DNA of 64,000 nt, from contig CM042687.1 in NCBI GenBank assembly GCA_023614405.1, forward strand, positions 233,208,292-233,272,291. The letters run 5' to 3'. The first letter of the stretch is position 1, and each line of letters starts with the position of its first letter. Below the pieces are notes generated by a model that was not told where the DNA came from, made no database searches, and worked only from the letters and a program-made list of their open reading frames with translations. The stretch is from Avena insularis (taxonomy: Eukaryota; Streptophyta; Magnoliopsida; Poales; Poaceae). Positions 11,805 to 23,560 of this stretch are shown here, piece after piece. Made by a program: the position numbers and the translations under genes.

Positions 11805-13509
11805 ATCTATGCGTAGATGCTTTGCACGGGTAGTACACATATGAGTATGTGGGTGATGATGATGATCATTTTATTGCTTCTTAGTTATACTTTGGATATT
11901 GGTGGCATAGTGGGATGAAGCGGCCCGGACAAACTTTACATGTCCTCGCACATGAGACCTGTTCCACGCTTGACATGCAACTAGTTTTGCATAAGTGGCT
12001 AGCAGGTGTCTATCTCTCCTACTTTAGTCAATATCTAATTTGCAACGAGTTGTCAACAATTTGGTTATCCTCGTTGTGGTTCATGTTCGTAGGTAAGAAC
12101 AGTTCTATCTTTGAAAGCCCTAAGCCACGTAAAACTTGCAATGGATAAATTAGAGGCGTCTAGTTTAGATTGTTGCTGGGATAGTGTTATGATATGGTAA
12201 TGTTGTAAGTAGAAGTATGAGATGATAGTCTTACAAGACACATTACGTGTAGGTTCCATAGACCTTGGCCTTACACATAGAGGTATGATAGAGATCATAC
12301 CACGGTGCACATGATGGAGATCATATGCGGGAACCATATTATTTCACTTACAAACATATGATGTTTGATTGCATCTTATATTGCTTGTTTGGAATTTCAT
12401 TAGCATAATAAGATGATCCCTCATTTAGATATCAAGATAAAAATGTGTTCTTCCTTCAGTATGCACCGACAATGTTTCATCGCTTCAAGACATCACGTGA
12501 TGATCGGGTTTACTTGAATCCACGAGCGTATCTCAGGTGTAAGACAGTTACACACGCGGATACTAAGGTTCTTACTTGGCGAGCCTAGCATGTACAGACA
12601 TGGCCTCGGAACACGGACCGAAAGGTTAAGCATGAGTCATATGTTAGATATGATGCCCATTTGATGCTCTCCTTTGAAGCTACACCGACTCGGGTGATGA
12701 TCGGACTTGGTGTAGTGGATTTGGTTCATGTAATCACCAAAAAGACACGAGGGATGTCGTTTTTGAGTGGGAGTTCATTTCTAATTTGTATTAGTAGAAC
12801 TCAATTTATCATAAATTAAATCAAAGTGGATTTGCATAATTTGTTATAGTTATTGGCATTCGTTCACCACTTTATGCTTAGTTATAATTGAGATAATAGA
12901 ATGATAGAATTCTGGATATTTACTTTACGAACTGGTATCGTATTGTGTTGAATGTTAATTTAAAGATTAAAGTCATATTGCAAACTTTCAGCAAACTCTG
13001 TTTACTCCGTGAAATTTAATAATTGGTATTAAATCGAGAGTAACAATTCCAGTGTTAGTATCTTAAGTATCATGTTTGCCTCCATGATTCTTGGTTATTT
13101 TAATATCAAGTTTATCTAGGAGTTAAAAGAATTGTTTCAGAAACCATCATGTGTGGCAGATATAACGATATCTGAAACAATGTTTTTGGTTGCAATATGA
13201 TAGAGTATAATATATGTTCTCATATTGGATGAGAATTTGCAAAGGTTGGAGATGCTAGACATCCTAATCGTTGAAAAGGGTTTTGAAAAGTAATGTTATA
13301 CTAACGATTCTCCTTTATAAGCTACATTAGCTTGATCATGAAAGTCGTCATGATAAGGGTAAATAGAAGAGGTATGTAAAGTGTTTACTACACTAAAAGA
13401 TCATTAAAGAATGAATTTTGAAAGTGCAAGTTCAAAGGTATTATTATTTGAATATACACGCTTTGGACTATGTGTCATGTATATGGCGCCACTGTTGATG
13501 TTAATAGAT
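11805..13509 (+). pseudogene. Element B gag region, decayed beyond clear recognition
   Basis: By position this should be the leader and gag of element B. No frame is open for more than about 90 codons, and I could not place a zinc knuckle or other gag motif. Gag identity is inferred only because a decayed protease and integrase follow on the other side of the inserted Helitron. Confidence 0.4.
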
Positions 13510-15776
13510 TCTCTACTATCTAAAAAGAAAGAAGGTGTTCTGTTTTGTGCCAAGCGCACTACGTCGCACGTTTCGTCACTTCCTTCGTCGCTCTACCGCA
13601 CTACGTGGTTTGACGAATCATCCCGCTCCCTTGGTGCTTTAACTCCCGAGCGGGATAGCCGGAAACTGAAAAAGTAAACTCTAATAAATCCCCGTTTCTC
13701 CGTTATAACTCCCTAAAGTAAAGTATCCGGAAACAATTTCTCATCCCTTTTTAACTCCCGAGCTAACAATCAATAGAAACCAGGCCCATCTCCTCTGCCC
13801 ACCTGACGGGGGTGCTCAACTAGGTCTAGGCGCTGCTATCTGCCGGCGGCGTGGCCGGCGTACGAATGGGAGCTTGCGAGGCGGTGCGAGTTCAAGCCAA
13901 CCCCTAGATCTCCGGCCACTGGAACCGCCGCCCTCTGGCGACCAGTTCGTCGACCTTCAGGAGATCCTCACGCAGCCAGCAATTCCTCGTCGACCAGATC
14001 ATGCAGGTGCTACGCCGACCGGTAAACTTCTCTTCCGCACTCCCTGCAGTTTCTCTTCGTTGATTTTGGGCGGCTTGAATGATTACTGACAGTGGCGGCT
14101 AATAGATTGTTACAGATTGGGGACTGCAGCATGGTGACGTGCGGCTAGGAGTTCTGCGTGGCTACTAACGACGGCGTGACCCCCTCCTGCCCTGCCACCT
14201 TCTTGCCGCATCAGTACATCATCACATATGGAGACGGAAGCTCCGTCTCACTGGATTCTTCCTGACAGACAACTACCTGCTTACATACCTGCTGGCAACG
14301 GCAAAATCGCCTTGGACAATACAAGCACCACGTTTGGGTGAGTTCTGTAGAAACTACCTGCTTACATACTTTTGCCAGTTCCAGGCTTTTAGCTCATGAT
14401 TCTGCCTCTGTTTGTAGGTGTGGTGCTAAGATTGGTGGGTGTCTGGGATCCTCGGAGCAGGCCCTTGACGGGATCTTTGGATTTGGCAAATCAAATTCAT
14501 CTGTGCTGTCACAGCTCGCGTCTGCAGGAAAAGTGAGCAAGTTCTCCAATTGCTTGGACACAATCATAAATGGTGGAGGGATTTCTCTATTGGGAATGTC
14601 CTGCAGCTGAAAGTGAAGACGGCGCCGTTGCATCATTTTATACTGGACCATGTTCACTTTCTTCACACCCATCTTTTTGGCTTTTCTTATGTAGAGATAT
14701 CCTCTTTAATTTCATTCGTTCATTCAGTTTTATTTAGTCTAGCATACTATTATACTCCAATCTATGAGGTAGAATTGGTACAGCATGTGTTACCATGTGG
14801 TGATTTTCTTTACATCAAAAGAAGCTGATTCGAGCAGAAATCTGCAGTATGTGACAAAGGTAATTATCAAACATTGCTTTCCTAATTATAAAAAGCGTGT
14901 CACTATTAGGTACAAGCTAATTAAGGCTTTAAGAGCTATCTGATGGTACAACCTACTACTAATTGTAAGTAGGTTGGGGGCTCCCTTGCCTCTGCACCTA
15001 TTGACGCGTGCAACCATCTTTATTGCGGAGTTTTAATCCTCCAAAAGATAAGCAAAAGGTCCAATCAAAGAGCTAGAACAACCGCAATAGCTATTTACTT
15101 AAATCGAGCACAGAAACAACTGAAATCTTAGGTCATAAATTTCTACCGTTCTAGCCTGCTAAATTTCTTGTGTTAAGAACAAAATAAATTAGAGAGTTTG
15201 TTTGGCTCATTTTTGGTTTTTGCGTGCAACAACTAAAAGAACCATCTTTTACAGTAAAAAACTTGAATGACTAACTGCCTTACAGTTTTGATTGCGTTTA
15301 TTCTGCTCTTATCATTTTTCTATTGGTTGACCTTGGATTGAACTGCTTAATTCTACGGATGTATCACTGATTGAAATGAGTATGATAAATATGAGACACT
15401 GCTTGCACCATGAAGTACATCGAGTAGCAGGCAGGCACCGGAGAACACTAAGATTGCTTTGTAAGGTCAGCAAGGCTGAAGTAGCTAATGATCAAGGTTG
15501 CCAAGGCTGGAATGGTTAGCCATGAGGATGGAAAGATTGCTTGGCAAAATCACGGGTGATCATGTAGTGGACATGACAAGGTTATGGCACCCTGACGCTT
15601 GATTCCCTGAAAATGTATTTGAGATGAGGGCTACAATATGTCTAGTAAAGATGAGGGCTACAATATGTCCAGTAAAACACTTAATTTTTGGTGAATTTAT
15701 TTTTGAGTATATATATTTTTCTACTATGAATTGAATGTTATTTTAACCATAGCAATCGCACGGGCATGTGTCCTAG
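13510..15776 (+). mobile_element. Probable Helitron carrying a gene fragment, inserted in element B
   Basis: The left end reads TCTCTACTATCTAAAAAG, matching the TC-start (TCTCTACTA...) of grass Helitrons. The right end reads AGCAATCGCACGGGCATGTG then CCTAG followed by T, matching the CTRR-T end and the GCACGGGCA motif of many grass Helitrons. No target duplication is visible, as expected. Homology to Copia coding sequence resumes just after 15776. The usual 3' hairpin is weak (CAC...GTG only), and the base before TC is T rather than A, so the left boundary may be off by a base. Apart from the protease fragment, 14641-15776 holds nothing I recognise. Confidence 0.55.
14121..14640 (+). pseudogene. 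Nepenthesin-type aspartic protease gene fragment, two exons
   Basis: The exon ending at 14337 encodes TYGDGSS, the conserved flap of plant aspartic proteases, after a Cys-containing stretch beginning MVTCG. The next exon starts at 14418 with CGAKIGGCLGSSEQALDGIF and continues GFGKSNSSVLSQLASAGKV and an NCLDT. Both match the middle of nepenthesin-like aspartic proteases. Between them an 80-base intron (14338-14417) has GT and AG ends and splits a Gly codon so that FGCG is restored on splicing. Neither catalytic motif (first DTG, second DSG) is within the fragment. There is an in-frame TAG after MVTCG and frameshifts near 14265 and 14580. It is a captured piece and not a working gene. Confidence 0.75.
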
Positions 15777-17174
15777 TCTTTTAAAAACTAAAAGGAAATG
15801 CCTTAAAATAATCTATGAAATATACTTAGCAGAAAAGAAAAGATTGGAAATATCCAATTTAGGTATATAGATGATATACATGTTATGGTTGTATTATTTG
15901 CTTGTTAAACAATATGGTTCTTGGGTATTGGATACCGAATTGGTTGGTATGAAATTTCATACGGAACGACGCCATTCATAAACCACAGTAGCCCAACTAA
16001 CTAGAAAGAGAATATGTGATGATGTTTATCAAAAACAAACAAACCGTTGTTTATATTTCTCGTTGACATCAAAGCTTGACTTTAAGATTTGTTTTAATAA
16101 TTGTTATTTAAATCAGGTATTATGAGAACAAAGGTTGTTCAAATAATTACTGTATTCCATATAAGATGGATGATTTACAAATCTAGTTGGAGAAATCACA
16201 TCCATAAAACCTAATGCTAAAATGTCGCAAGACAAATGATTGAAAGATTACTTACAAAGTGACATCGCTGTTTAAATTATATTGGAAAGAAAACATGAAG
16301 AATCTCCATATTCATGGATTTTTGGAGTCTTTGATTTGATCAAGTGACGCTTGTGAGACTTTCATCGGGATAATTAAAACTTCGTTCAAAGGCTAAAGAA
16401 GAACGATCGACTAAAATATTGGAATTTATACATATCGATGTATGTCGTCCATTATGCGTAGTTGTGAGCGATGGATGTCAACTTCATATGCTTTCTCCGG
16501 AAATTTAAGTGATTATTCACTTAATGAGAAAGAAGTATGAAATATTTGAAAACGGTTCAAAGACTTTCAAGATGAAGTGGAAAATCATTGTAACAAGAAA
16601 ATAAATGATTTATGATTTTATCATAAAGGGATTTATTTGAGTTACAAGTGTAACAAGAAAATAAATAAATTATGTTTTTATCATAAAGGGATTTATTTGA
16701 GTTGCAAGTTTAGCAAAACACCTAGATTTACATCTCCCGAAACACCATAGTCGTATGGAGTGTTTGAGATTTGTAATAAAACCTTGTTTTACATGGTTGG
16801 ATCAAAGGTGTTATTTATAAAACTGCCATTATGGTTTAAAAAGATTAAAGCTTTAGAGGCTACCGCTTTTACACCGAAAAGAGCTCCATCTTGATCCGTT
16901 GAAATGACACCATATGAGTTATGTTGTGGGGTAAAACCCAAGTTGTCATTTCTTAAATTTTGGTATGCTAAACATAAATAAGTTGTTTACAACCGAAGTC
17001 GGATGAGCATGTCTTTGTAGGTTATTTCGAATAACAATTGGTTATTTCTCCATAACACCAAGAACAAAAGGGTTTGTCTCTTGAAACATGAAGTTTCTTG
17101 AAAAAGGATTTTTTTGTAAAAGTTAAGTGGGAGGACAATAGAACTTTGATAAGGTTAACGAACCTTAGCTAAAT
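15777..17174 (+). pseudogene. Element B protease and integrase, heavily decayed
   Basis: Scraps of Copia pol are readable in shifting frames: SWVLDTELVG near 15920 resembles the protease active site with its DTG degraded to DTE. ILEFIHIDVCRP near 16420 resembles the start of the integrase core with its first Asp, and LMRKKYEIFENGSKTFK follows near 16525. A 60-base tandem duplication (16589-16648 and 16649-16709) sits inside it. No complete domain remains. Confidence 0.6.
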
Positions 17175-18926
17175 GTGCTGAGTTGCGCAGCACCGGAAAT
17201 CGTTCTGGAGGCAGCCATAATGCTCATGGCTTATGTGCCTCAAAGGTTGTGGTCACGGAGATCTAAGTTCCTATTGAACCAAGTAGGTCGGTTAAACAAT
17301 CAAATGCTAATATTTGAGAGTAAATCATTATTGTTTGACAATGATGAACCGAATACATGCAAAGAAGCGATGATGGGCCCTGACTCCGTCAAATGGCTTG
17401 AAGCCATAAAATCCGTGATAGTTCCATACACGAGAAATCAAGTTTTGAACTTGAAAGACCCTCCGTAAAGGTGTAAAAACCTATCGGTCGTATTTGGATC
17501 TATAAAGAAACAGACATAGATGTTTCACATCTATGAAATAGTCGACATGTCGGTAAAGTATTTTACGACAATGTTCAAGGAGTTGACTATGACAAGATTT
17601 GATCTTTCATAGCGATATTTAGTCTGGACGGATTAAAGTAGCAACCACTACATATAATTTGGTATATGGTAGATGAATAAATAAAACAAAATTCTTCTAA
17701 AAGAATGGTTACCTAGGACGTGTGCATGACACGATCCAAAGGGTTTTGTTAATTCAAAGGATGCTAAAAGGGCATGCAAACTTCAATGGTCGAAGTAAGC
17801 ATCGCGGAGTTGGAATCTTCACCATGATGAAAAAGGAGTTTTCATCAGGAGACGATGAAGATGCTTGCATTTGCAAAAAATTAAGTGGGAGCGCTAAGAC
17901 ATATTTATAATACATTATGTGGAGGACATCTTGTTGATTGGAAATGATGTAACTTTTATTGACAAAGGTTAAGAATTTCATTTCGATGAAAGACTTAGGC
18001 AAAACCCGAATATTTAGCATGAATGTCTATAGTGGATATACTGTGACACTAATATGGTTGTGCCAAATGTACATATATGAGATATTGAAGGAGTTCAATA
18101 TAGAAATGACGAGAAAAGTTTCTTGTCGCATGGAAAGGAACTGAATCAAGATTCAAGTGTATCGACACTTGATAAGTGAAACAAGATTCAAGTGCTTTGA
18201 CACTTGATGAGTGAAATCACAAGGATGTTTTGATGAATCATACCATGATATGTACACATCCATATATGTCCTATGCTCTAAGTGTTATGAGCATATACCA
18301 GAATGAATCATAAAATGATCATTGGACGATAGTGAGCATATTCTTATGATCTTTTATAAGAACTAAGAATATATTTGTAGAGGTGACAAACAATTACAAA
18401 TAGTTCATTGTAAAGCGTTACACTGAGACTAGTTTTGTCACAAGATACAAATTAAGTTTATCTCAATTTAAACTATGGGTGGCACAATGTAATGGAAAGG
18501 AGATTCCATGATGGATTTGGATGTATTCCAAAGTTAAAACATTGTGACGAATACTACAACAATAAGGCTAAGTATATGACTGCTATAGTAGCAGCAAAGG
18601 AGGGAATTTGTCTCAAGTAGTTTGTTATCAAACTAAGGTGTGGTTCGCAATGGGATAACACTAAAGATATATTGTACGACAATAGTATCGACATGGTTTA
18701 ACCCCAAAGGAACTAAAGGTCTCACCAAAAGACCAAATTTATACAATGCCATCTCATTGGAGAATGAATGATGTGTGAAGACTTAAAGACATGCAAATAC
18801 AAACGGACCTGAAAGTGTCAGATCCGTAGATTATGTTAACCACTTGCAATTGCGTATATGGAACACCAGAAAGCCATAGGTGTTCAATACGCAAACTTTT
18901 CAAACTAGATTATTGTCTCTAGTGCA
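17175..18926 (+). pseudogene. Element B reverse transcriptase and RNase H, heavily decayed
   Basis: The frame 17175-17468 includes CKEAMMGPDSVKWLEAIKS and ends in NQVLNLKDPP, which match the start of the BARE-type RT domain. KNFISMKDLGKTRIF near 17970 matches the segment after the RT active site. The active site itself, expected as YVDDIL, is reduced to YLYNTLCGGHLVDWK-like remains. RNase H relics continue to the purine tract before the 3' LTR (AAATGGGAGA near 18926). No frame is open for a whole domain. Confidence 0.65.
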
Positions 18927-18936
18927 AATGGGAGAC

Positions 18937-20566
18937 TGAAGGGAATATGCCCGAGGGGCAATAATAAAGTGGTTATTATCGTATTCCTTGTTTATGATAA
19001 ATGTTTATTTTGCATGCTATAATTGTATTAGTACGGAAACGTTAATACATGTGTGTTTAATAAACAAAAACGAAGTTCCTAGTTATGCCTATCTTATAAA
19101 CTAGCTCGTTGATTAACAAGATGATCAAAGGTTTCCTGATCATGGACATTGGATGTTGTTAATAACAAGATCACAACATTAGTGTAATGATGTGATGAAC
19201 ATTCATCCGAAGTATAGCATTACGATCAAAGTCATTGAGTTTATATTGCTATAACAACTTACGAAGTGATCCTAATCCTTAGACCATGAGATCATGTCAA
19301 TCACTAACACCGGAAGAGTTTCTTGTTGACATCAAATGTCACACCGTAACTGGGTGATTATAAAGATGGCTTCAAAACTACTAAAGTGTTATGTGGAGAC
19401 TCATGGATCGAGAGTGGAATTTGTTCGTCCCGATGACGGATAGATATGCTCTGGGCCCTCTCGGTGATATCACATTGATTAGCTTGCAAGAAAGTGATTT
19501 GATCACTAGAATATTATATCACGGGAACGAGAAAAGAGTGCATGTCGGTAACAAGATCAAAATAGGTATGGAGATACGGATGATCGAATCTCAGACATGT
19601 AATATATCGTGAAACAATAAAAGGTTCTGACGATCATAGGAAAGTCATCATTGAATGTGTGGGAGTCAGTATGGATCTCCAGGTCCCGCTTCTGATTATT
19701 GATCGGAGAAGGGTCTCGATCATGTCTGCATTATTCGCGAACCGTAGGGTGGCACACTTAAGGGACACTGTCATCCAATTGGAGAAAAAGTTTCATGCCG
19801 GAAAGAATAACAAGCGCATGAATTTATTTCACTAGACACCAAAACTGTTTCGGTTGAAATTGCTGAATCTGGTTCTACATCTGAAATTGAATACTAGCAA
19901 GGGGTTTTATGTGAATTTTTGCTAACTAAAGTAATTAAAAAAATTATGAATATATAAATAAAAGAGTTTTATTTAAATGAGAGCTTGCATTAAATTTGGT
20001 GGAAATTTAATGCATGTGAGTGGATTTTTGAGTGGAGGCTCTTTTATGGGAGTGGAGGCTTTTCATTTTGAGTGGGAGCTCCACCCACATGAATGTGGAA
20101 GAGGTGAGGTCAGCCCCCATGGCTGGGCGCCATGCCCCTTGGGTGCCCCCCTCTCCTCCTCTCAAAGCACACCTCCTTGTGAAGGATCTCTCTCCCCCTC
20201 TAGAATTTATCCCCCATGGTCTCGGACTAGAGAGATACATGTTCCCGGTGGCTATTACACAAGAAAGGGTTGTGCTTCCGCTGCATCGCTGGAGCGAGGA
20301 GGCGGAGGTTGCTCGGTGTCTTGTACGTGTGTGCGAGCACGGATGCGCTACAGTTTTGCGGTGCTAGGACTTCCTCTCGATCTTGAGATCGGTAAGAGAT
20401 CGTCTTTATCAACCATGAGTTTGGACTCGTTAAGCTTTGTCGGTCTTCAAGGGTATGTTCTCTACGGATATACATCCGCTCGTTGCTTGTATCTAGTAGA
20501 TAGATCTTGGTACATAGTTGTTCCCATCGTAGGAAATTTTTTGTTTTCTATTCTACGAACCCTTCA
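18937..20566 (+). repeat. Element B 3' LTR, complete, 1630 bp
   Basis: Starts TGAAGGGAATATGCCC after a short purine run and ends CGAACCCTTCA. The terminal 7 bases are perfect inverted repeats. A TATA-like TATATAAATA lies at 19951-19960. Long open frames in the second half are LTR sequence and not genes; the same frames occur in the 5' LTR copy. Confidence 0.9.
19951..19960 (+). promoter_or_regulatory. Probable TATA box of element B LTR
   Basis: TATATAAATA about 600 bases before the LTR end, in the position expected for the BARE-type promoter. It is altered in the 5' LTR copy. Confidence 0.5.
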
Positions 20567-22071
20567 TGTCTTGGCCTGTGCCGGCTTCGAGGCAGCCCAT
20601 CCTAGGTTTCGTCGTACACCAGGATCGTTGATTATGCGAGGAGGAGCTTTTTTGGCCTTCTTCTCCTGCAGCAATGTCTTGTACTCGACCTCCATTGCTC
20701 TAGCTTTCTCTATTGACTTCTACGCGTTGGCCAAATCTCGATCTAGCTTTGCGCCTTGCTCCGCAATGGCATGTGCTTCCTCTAGCACCTGCTGGCACTT
20801 CTCGTCAAGATGGACTACATTGCGAATATGAGCTACGGTCATGGGCTCGACGAGGAGATTGTCGTACATCACTCTATCAGCTGGAGTGACTTGGGCAGCA
20901 GCAAACGTAAAAGCCGGAGGCGCAAGTTTGCGGTGTTGTTGTTGCTTGGGCCGGTGCCAAGTTCCTGCGGCTGTTTCACTGGGTTAGGCGGAGGGGGCAT
21001 GTATTTTGCGCGATCATTGTCGACAGCAATAAGTGGTCCCTTCCCCTTGTCCAGCGTTGTAGGCGGAGCTCTCTCGGGTTGATCTTCATCCATCGCCGTC
21101 CCAATGGTGATGAACACCTCTCGGGACGCAACGGTGTTGTTGGCCTGCTCGTCACGCTGGTAATCTTCCTCCATCTCCTGCATTGCAGAGTCTAGCTCAC
21201 CCGGACTGAAATCTATCTCGTCTGAATCTGCACTGAAGTTGGCATAAAGCGCGTCAATCACAGAATCGGAGGGTGTCGGGGCTTCCTCGATGACGGGGGG
21301 TGGAGGTGCGATGATGACTGGAGGTGGTGGCGCAGCTACGGCGATGGTGGCCGGAGGCGGTGGTGGTGGTTGAGTCGGTGGCGCTCCGTCAATGAGCGCC
21401 TGAGCTGCTCCCTCTGCCTCCGCGTAGCTGTTGACGGTGTTCACCATGCTTTCGAAGGTGAGGCGTCCTGAAGCTTGTTGCCGCCTTAGAGAATGTTGGA
21501 GAAGTGTTCCCTGGTCCAGTCCTTCCACAAAGTGATACATAGCATCATCATTGGGGTAGTGTGCCAGATCGGCTCGTATACGAAGCCACCTGGCAAGGTA
21601 ATCACGGGGGTTTTCGCCCTCCCTCTGAACGCAACGCACCAGATCGAAGATGGTAACCACGCCGACGAACTTGGATCTCTACTGTCTAGACGCACGGATG
21701 AAGCCGGGGGACTTGCAGCAATCTTCCACCGTTATATCCTGCATAGAGGCGGTTTGGGTGGGCCTTGAATTTTTCCGATCTTTGGCGGCAAACTCCGAGG
21801 AGAGATCCGACATTGATACTTCCGCGAACGTATCCTGCCCATAGGTGGTCCGTGCGGTTCTTGATGCTCCTCCGACTCCTAGGGAACTAGTGCCCGAGTC
21901 GGTTTCGCCAATGATGAGGTGGATGTCTCCGATGGGGACAATCGAGCATCGCGTAGGGTTCGCCTTTCCTGGGATCCAGAACTCGTCGGGAGGGACGATT
22001 GGAACGTCGCCGGAGAAGAGAACACGACCGATGGCTACGGTTTTGCCTATTCCTGCGAAGATCTTGGTCAT
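20567..22071 (-). pseudogene. Element C gag, one nonsense codon and one frameshift
   Basis: The frame opens at an ATG at 22069-22071 (MTKIFAGIGKTVAIGRVLF) and runs 401 codons to 20869, broken by a TAG at 21676-21678. It contains a retrotransposon gag core (FDLVRCVQREGENPRDYLAR and LAHYPNDDAMYHFVEGLDQG), then a Pro-rich linker and an acidic segment. Near 20925 the good frame shifts and continues as a coiled-coil-like C-terminus (EKCQQVLEEAHAIAEQGAKL) to the edge at 20567. I see no zinc knuckle or protease in the part present. Gag would form the particle. Confidence 0.75.
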
Positions 22072-22102
22072 CGCCCGCTGAAGAGCCTAAAGCGCATCTT
22101 GC

Positions 22103-22120
22103 CCCACGGTGGGCGCCAAC
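22103..22120 (-). other. Primer binding site of element C
   Basis: On the minus strand TTGGCGCCCACCGTGGGG abuts the 5' LTR. It is of the TGGCGCC type seen in several plant Gypsy elements and not the tRNA-Met type used by A, B and E. Confidence 0.75.
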
Positions 22121-22648
22121 TGTCGTGGTATTTCCGATGAGTACGCCATGGAGGGGTCCTCACGGTGCGTGTTTAGAGACATGGGGGAAGGCGGACGGTT
22201 GACGGGTACGAGGTAACACAGCTTACCCAGGTTCAGATTCCACAACAGTGGCAGAATCCTACTCCTGCTATAAATCACTATAATGGCAATACGCCGAGTT
22301 ACAGAGATAGGTTCGCTGTGCGAGGTGTATGTTAATCGATGCCCTAAAGGCTCCCATAGGCCCGACTTATATAGTCGCCAGGTCCTAGGGTTACAGGGAA
22401 AAGTCCTAGCCGGACAGATTACAGAGTCCTACACTATCTATTACTAGTCTAGTGTGTCTTATACTCCAAGGCTCCGGGTATGCTGGTGACTCCACCGTAG
22501 CCTTTCTTTATCCGTCATGGGCCTCACTTCTGGATCCATCTAACTGGGCCGCCCAGCAGTCCATGGGCCATGCTACCAACTGTGGGCCACCCGGGTTATC
22601 CGGATAGGAGACATGCTATGAGGATACCCATATAGCATATCCCCAACA
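22121..22648 (-). repeat. Element C 5' LTR, 528 bp
   Basis: Ends TGTCGTGG and CCCCAACA in plus orientation. A TATA box ACTATATAAG lies on the minus strand at about 22365-22374. The partner LTR is outside the window, so the boundary rests on the PBS, the TG...CA ends and the sudden return to element D sequence at 22649. Confidence 0.75.
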
Positions 22649-22999
22649 CTATCGAGCACAAATACCTCCACTTGGAGTCACTAGCAACTACTTGTCCAAG
22701 ATAGCTACTAACAACGGAGAGCATGGAAGATCAAAAACAACACAGACATGATAGAATCAATAAGACAAAACCATTAATCAATCTGACATAGTAATCTAAA
22801 TATCCATCAGATCCCCGCAAACACAACATGCATGATTACAAATAGATGAGATATTGATCATGAACGGAGCTCACAAGATCTATAAATGAAAGCACAAGGA
22901 GGAGATACAACAATCTAGCTACTACATGGACCCGTAGTCCACGGTGGAACTACTCGTGCTTCATACCAGAGGCTGGCATGATGAAGAAGAAGGCCTCCG
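22649..22999 (-). repeat. Element D 3' LTR, middle piece
   Basis: It matches the middle of the 5' LTR (39490-39834), starting CTATCGAGC and ending AGGCCTCCG. The last five bases, CTCCG (22995-22999), are the left target duplication of element E. Confidence 0.85.
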
Positions 23000-23182
23000 T
23001 GAAAGAGCATTTCCTATCCCTAGTGATTTTGGTGTTTATAACAACACACATATCGGACTAATTATTTGCCAAGTGTACCATAGGTTGTATCAAAAAGGGG
23101 TTTGTAGTGTACCGGGTGTACTGGAATTTGCTACTATGCTTGGCAGTGTGTTTGGACAAACTGCCAAAAACCTTCTGCTAGG

Positions 23183-23560
23183 CTAGGTACCAAAAAGCGG
23201 TAGTACCACTTTTTACTACCTAGCACGATAGTAGGTTTTGGCAAGTTGCCAAAATCCTCTGCCAGGCTAGGTACCAAAAAGCGTTAGTACCGATTTTTAC
23301 TACCTAGCGTGGCAGTAGGTTTTGGCAAGTTGCCAAATGCCTCTGCCAGGCTAGGTACTAAAAAGTGGTAGTACCGCATTTTAGTGCCTAGCGCGGCAGA
23401 AGCTTTTTGCAAGTTGCCAAAAGATACTGCCCGCCTAGGTACCAAAATGTGGTAGTACCGCATTTTAGTACCTAGCACGGCAAAAGGTTTTTGGCAAGTT
23501 GGCAAATGTCACTGCCCTCCGCGGTACCAAAATGCGGCACTACCGCATGCGTCCGGTAGT
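23183..23560 (+). repeat. 84-bp tandem repeat with nested palindromes in the LTR
   Basis: Units start at CTAGGTAC on 23183, 23267, 23351 and 23435, exactly 84 bases apart, with a degenerate fifth at about 23519. Each unit holds one inverted repeat centred on GCGGTAGTACCGC and flanked by CTAGGTA...TACCTAG, and a second, TTTGGCAAGTTGCCAAA. The 3' LTR keeps the array from 32985 with one extra base and a loss in the last unit. Confidence 0.9.

Larger units (their letters stand above)
10609..20566 (+). mobile_element. Element B: Copia LTR retrotransposon, BARE/Angela-like, decayed interior
   Basis: LTRs at 10609-11788 (5', its first ~470 bases displaced by element A) and 18937-20566 (3'). The LTR ends are TGAAGGG...CCCTTCA. 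A tRNA-Met PBS follows the 5' LTR and a purine run precedes the 3' LTR. The start of the 3' LTR (GGGAATATGCCCGAGGGGC) is close to the well-known BARE/WIS/Angela LTR start, which is the basis of the lineage call. Interior order integrase before RT marks it as Copia. The interior is littered with stops and indels. B is inserted in element C, whose gag is cut exactly at 20567. Confidence 0.88.
20567..22648 (-). mobile_element. Element C: Gypsy-type LTR retrotransposon, 5' portion only
   Basis: On the minus strand the order is 5' LTR (22648 to 22121), PBS, then gag running to 20567, where element B begins. The rest of C should lie left of the window on the far side of B. The LTR has TG...CA ends (TGTTGGGG...CACGACA). 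C is inserted in the LTR of element D: D's LTR resumes at 22649 with CTATC, which is the likely target duplication. No RT is in view, so the superfamily is inferred from the gag type and the PBS. Confidence 0.75.

Noticed and set aside
11199..11816. A 205-codon open frame, repeated as 284 codons at 19977
   Set aside because: Both lie in the LTRs of element B and occur in parallel frames; no domain.
23284..23505. Minus-strand frame encoding a repeated LGTKMRYYHxLVP peptide
   Set aside because: It only reflects the 84-bp tandem array (a multiple of three), which is LTR sequence.
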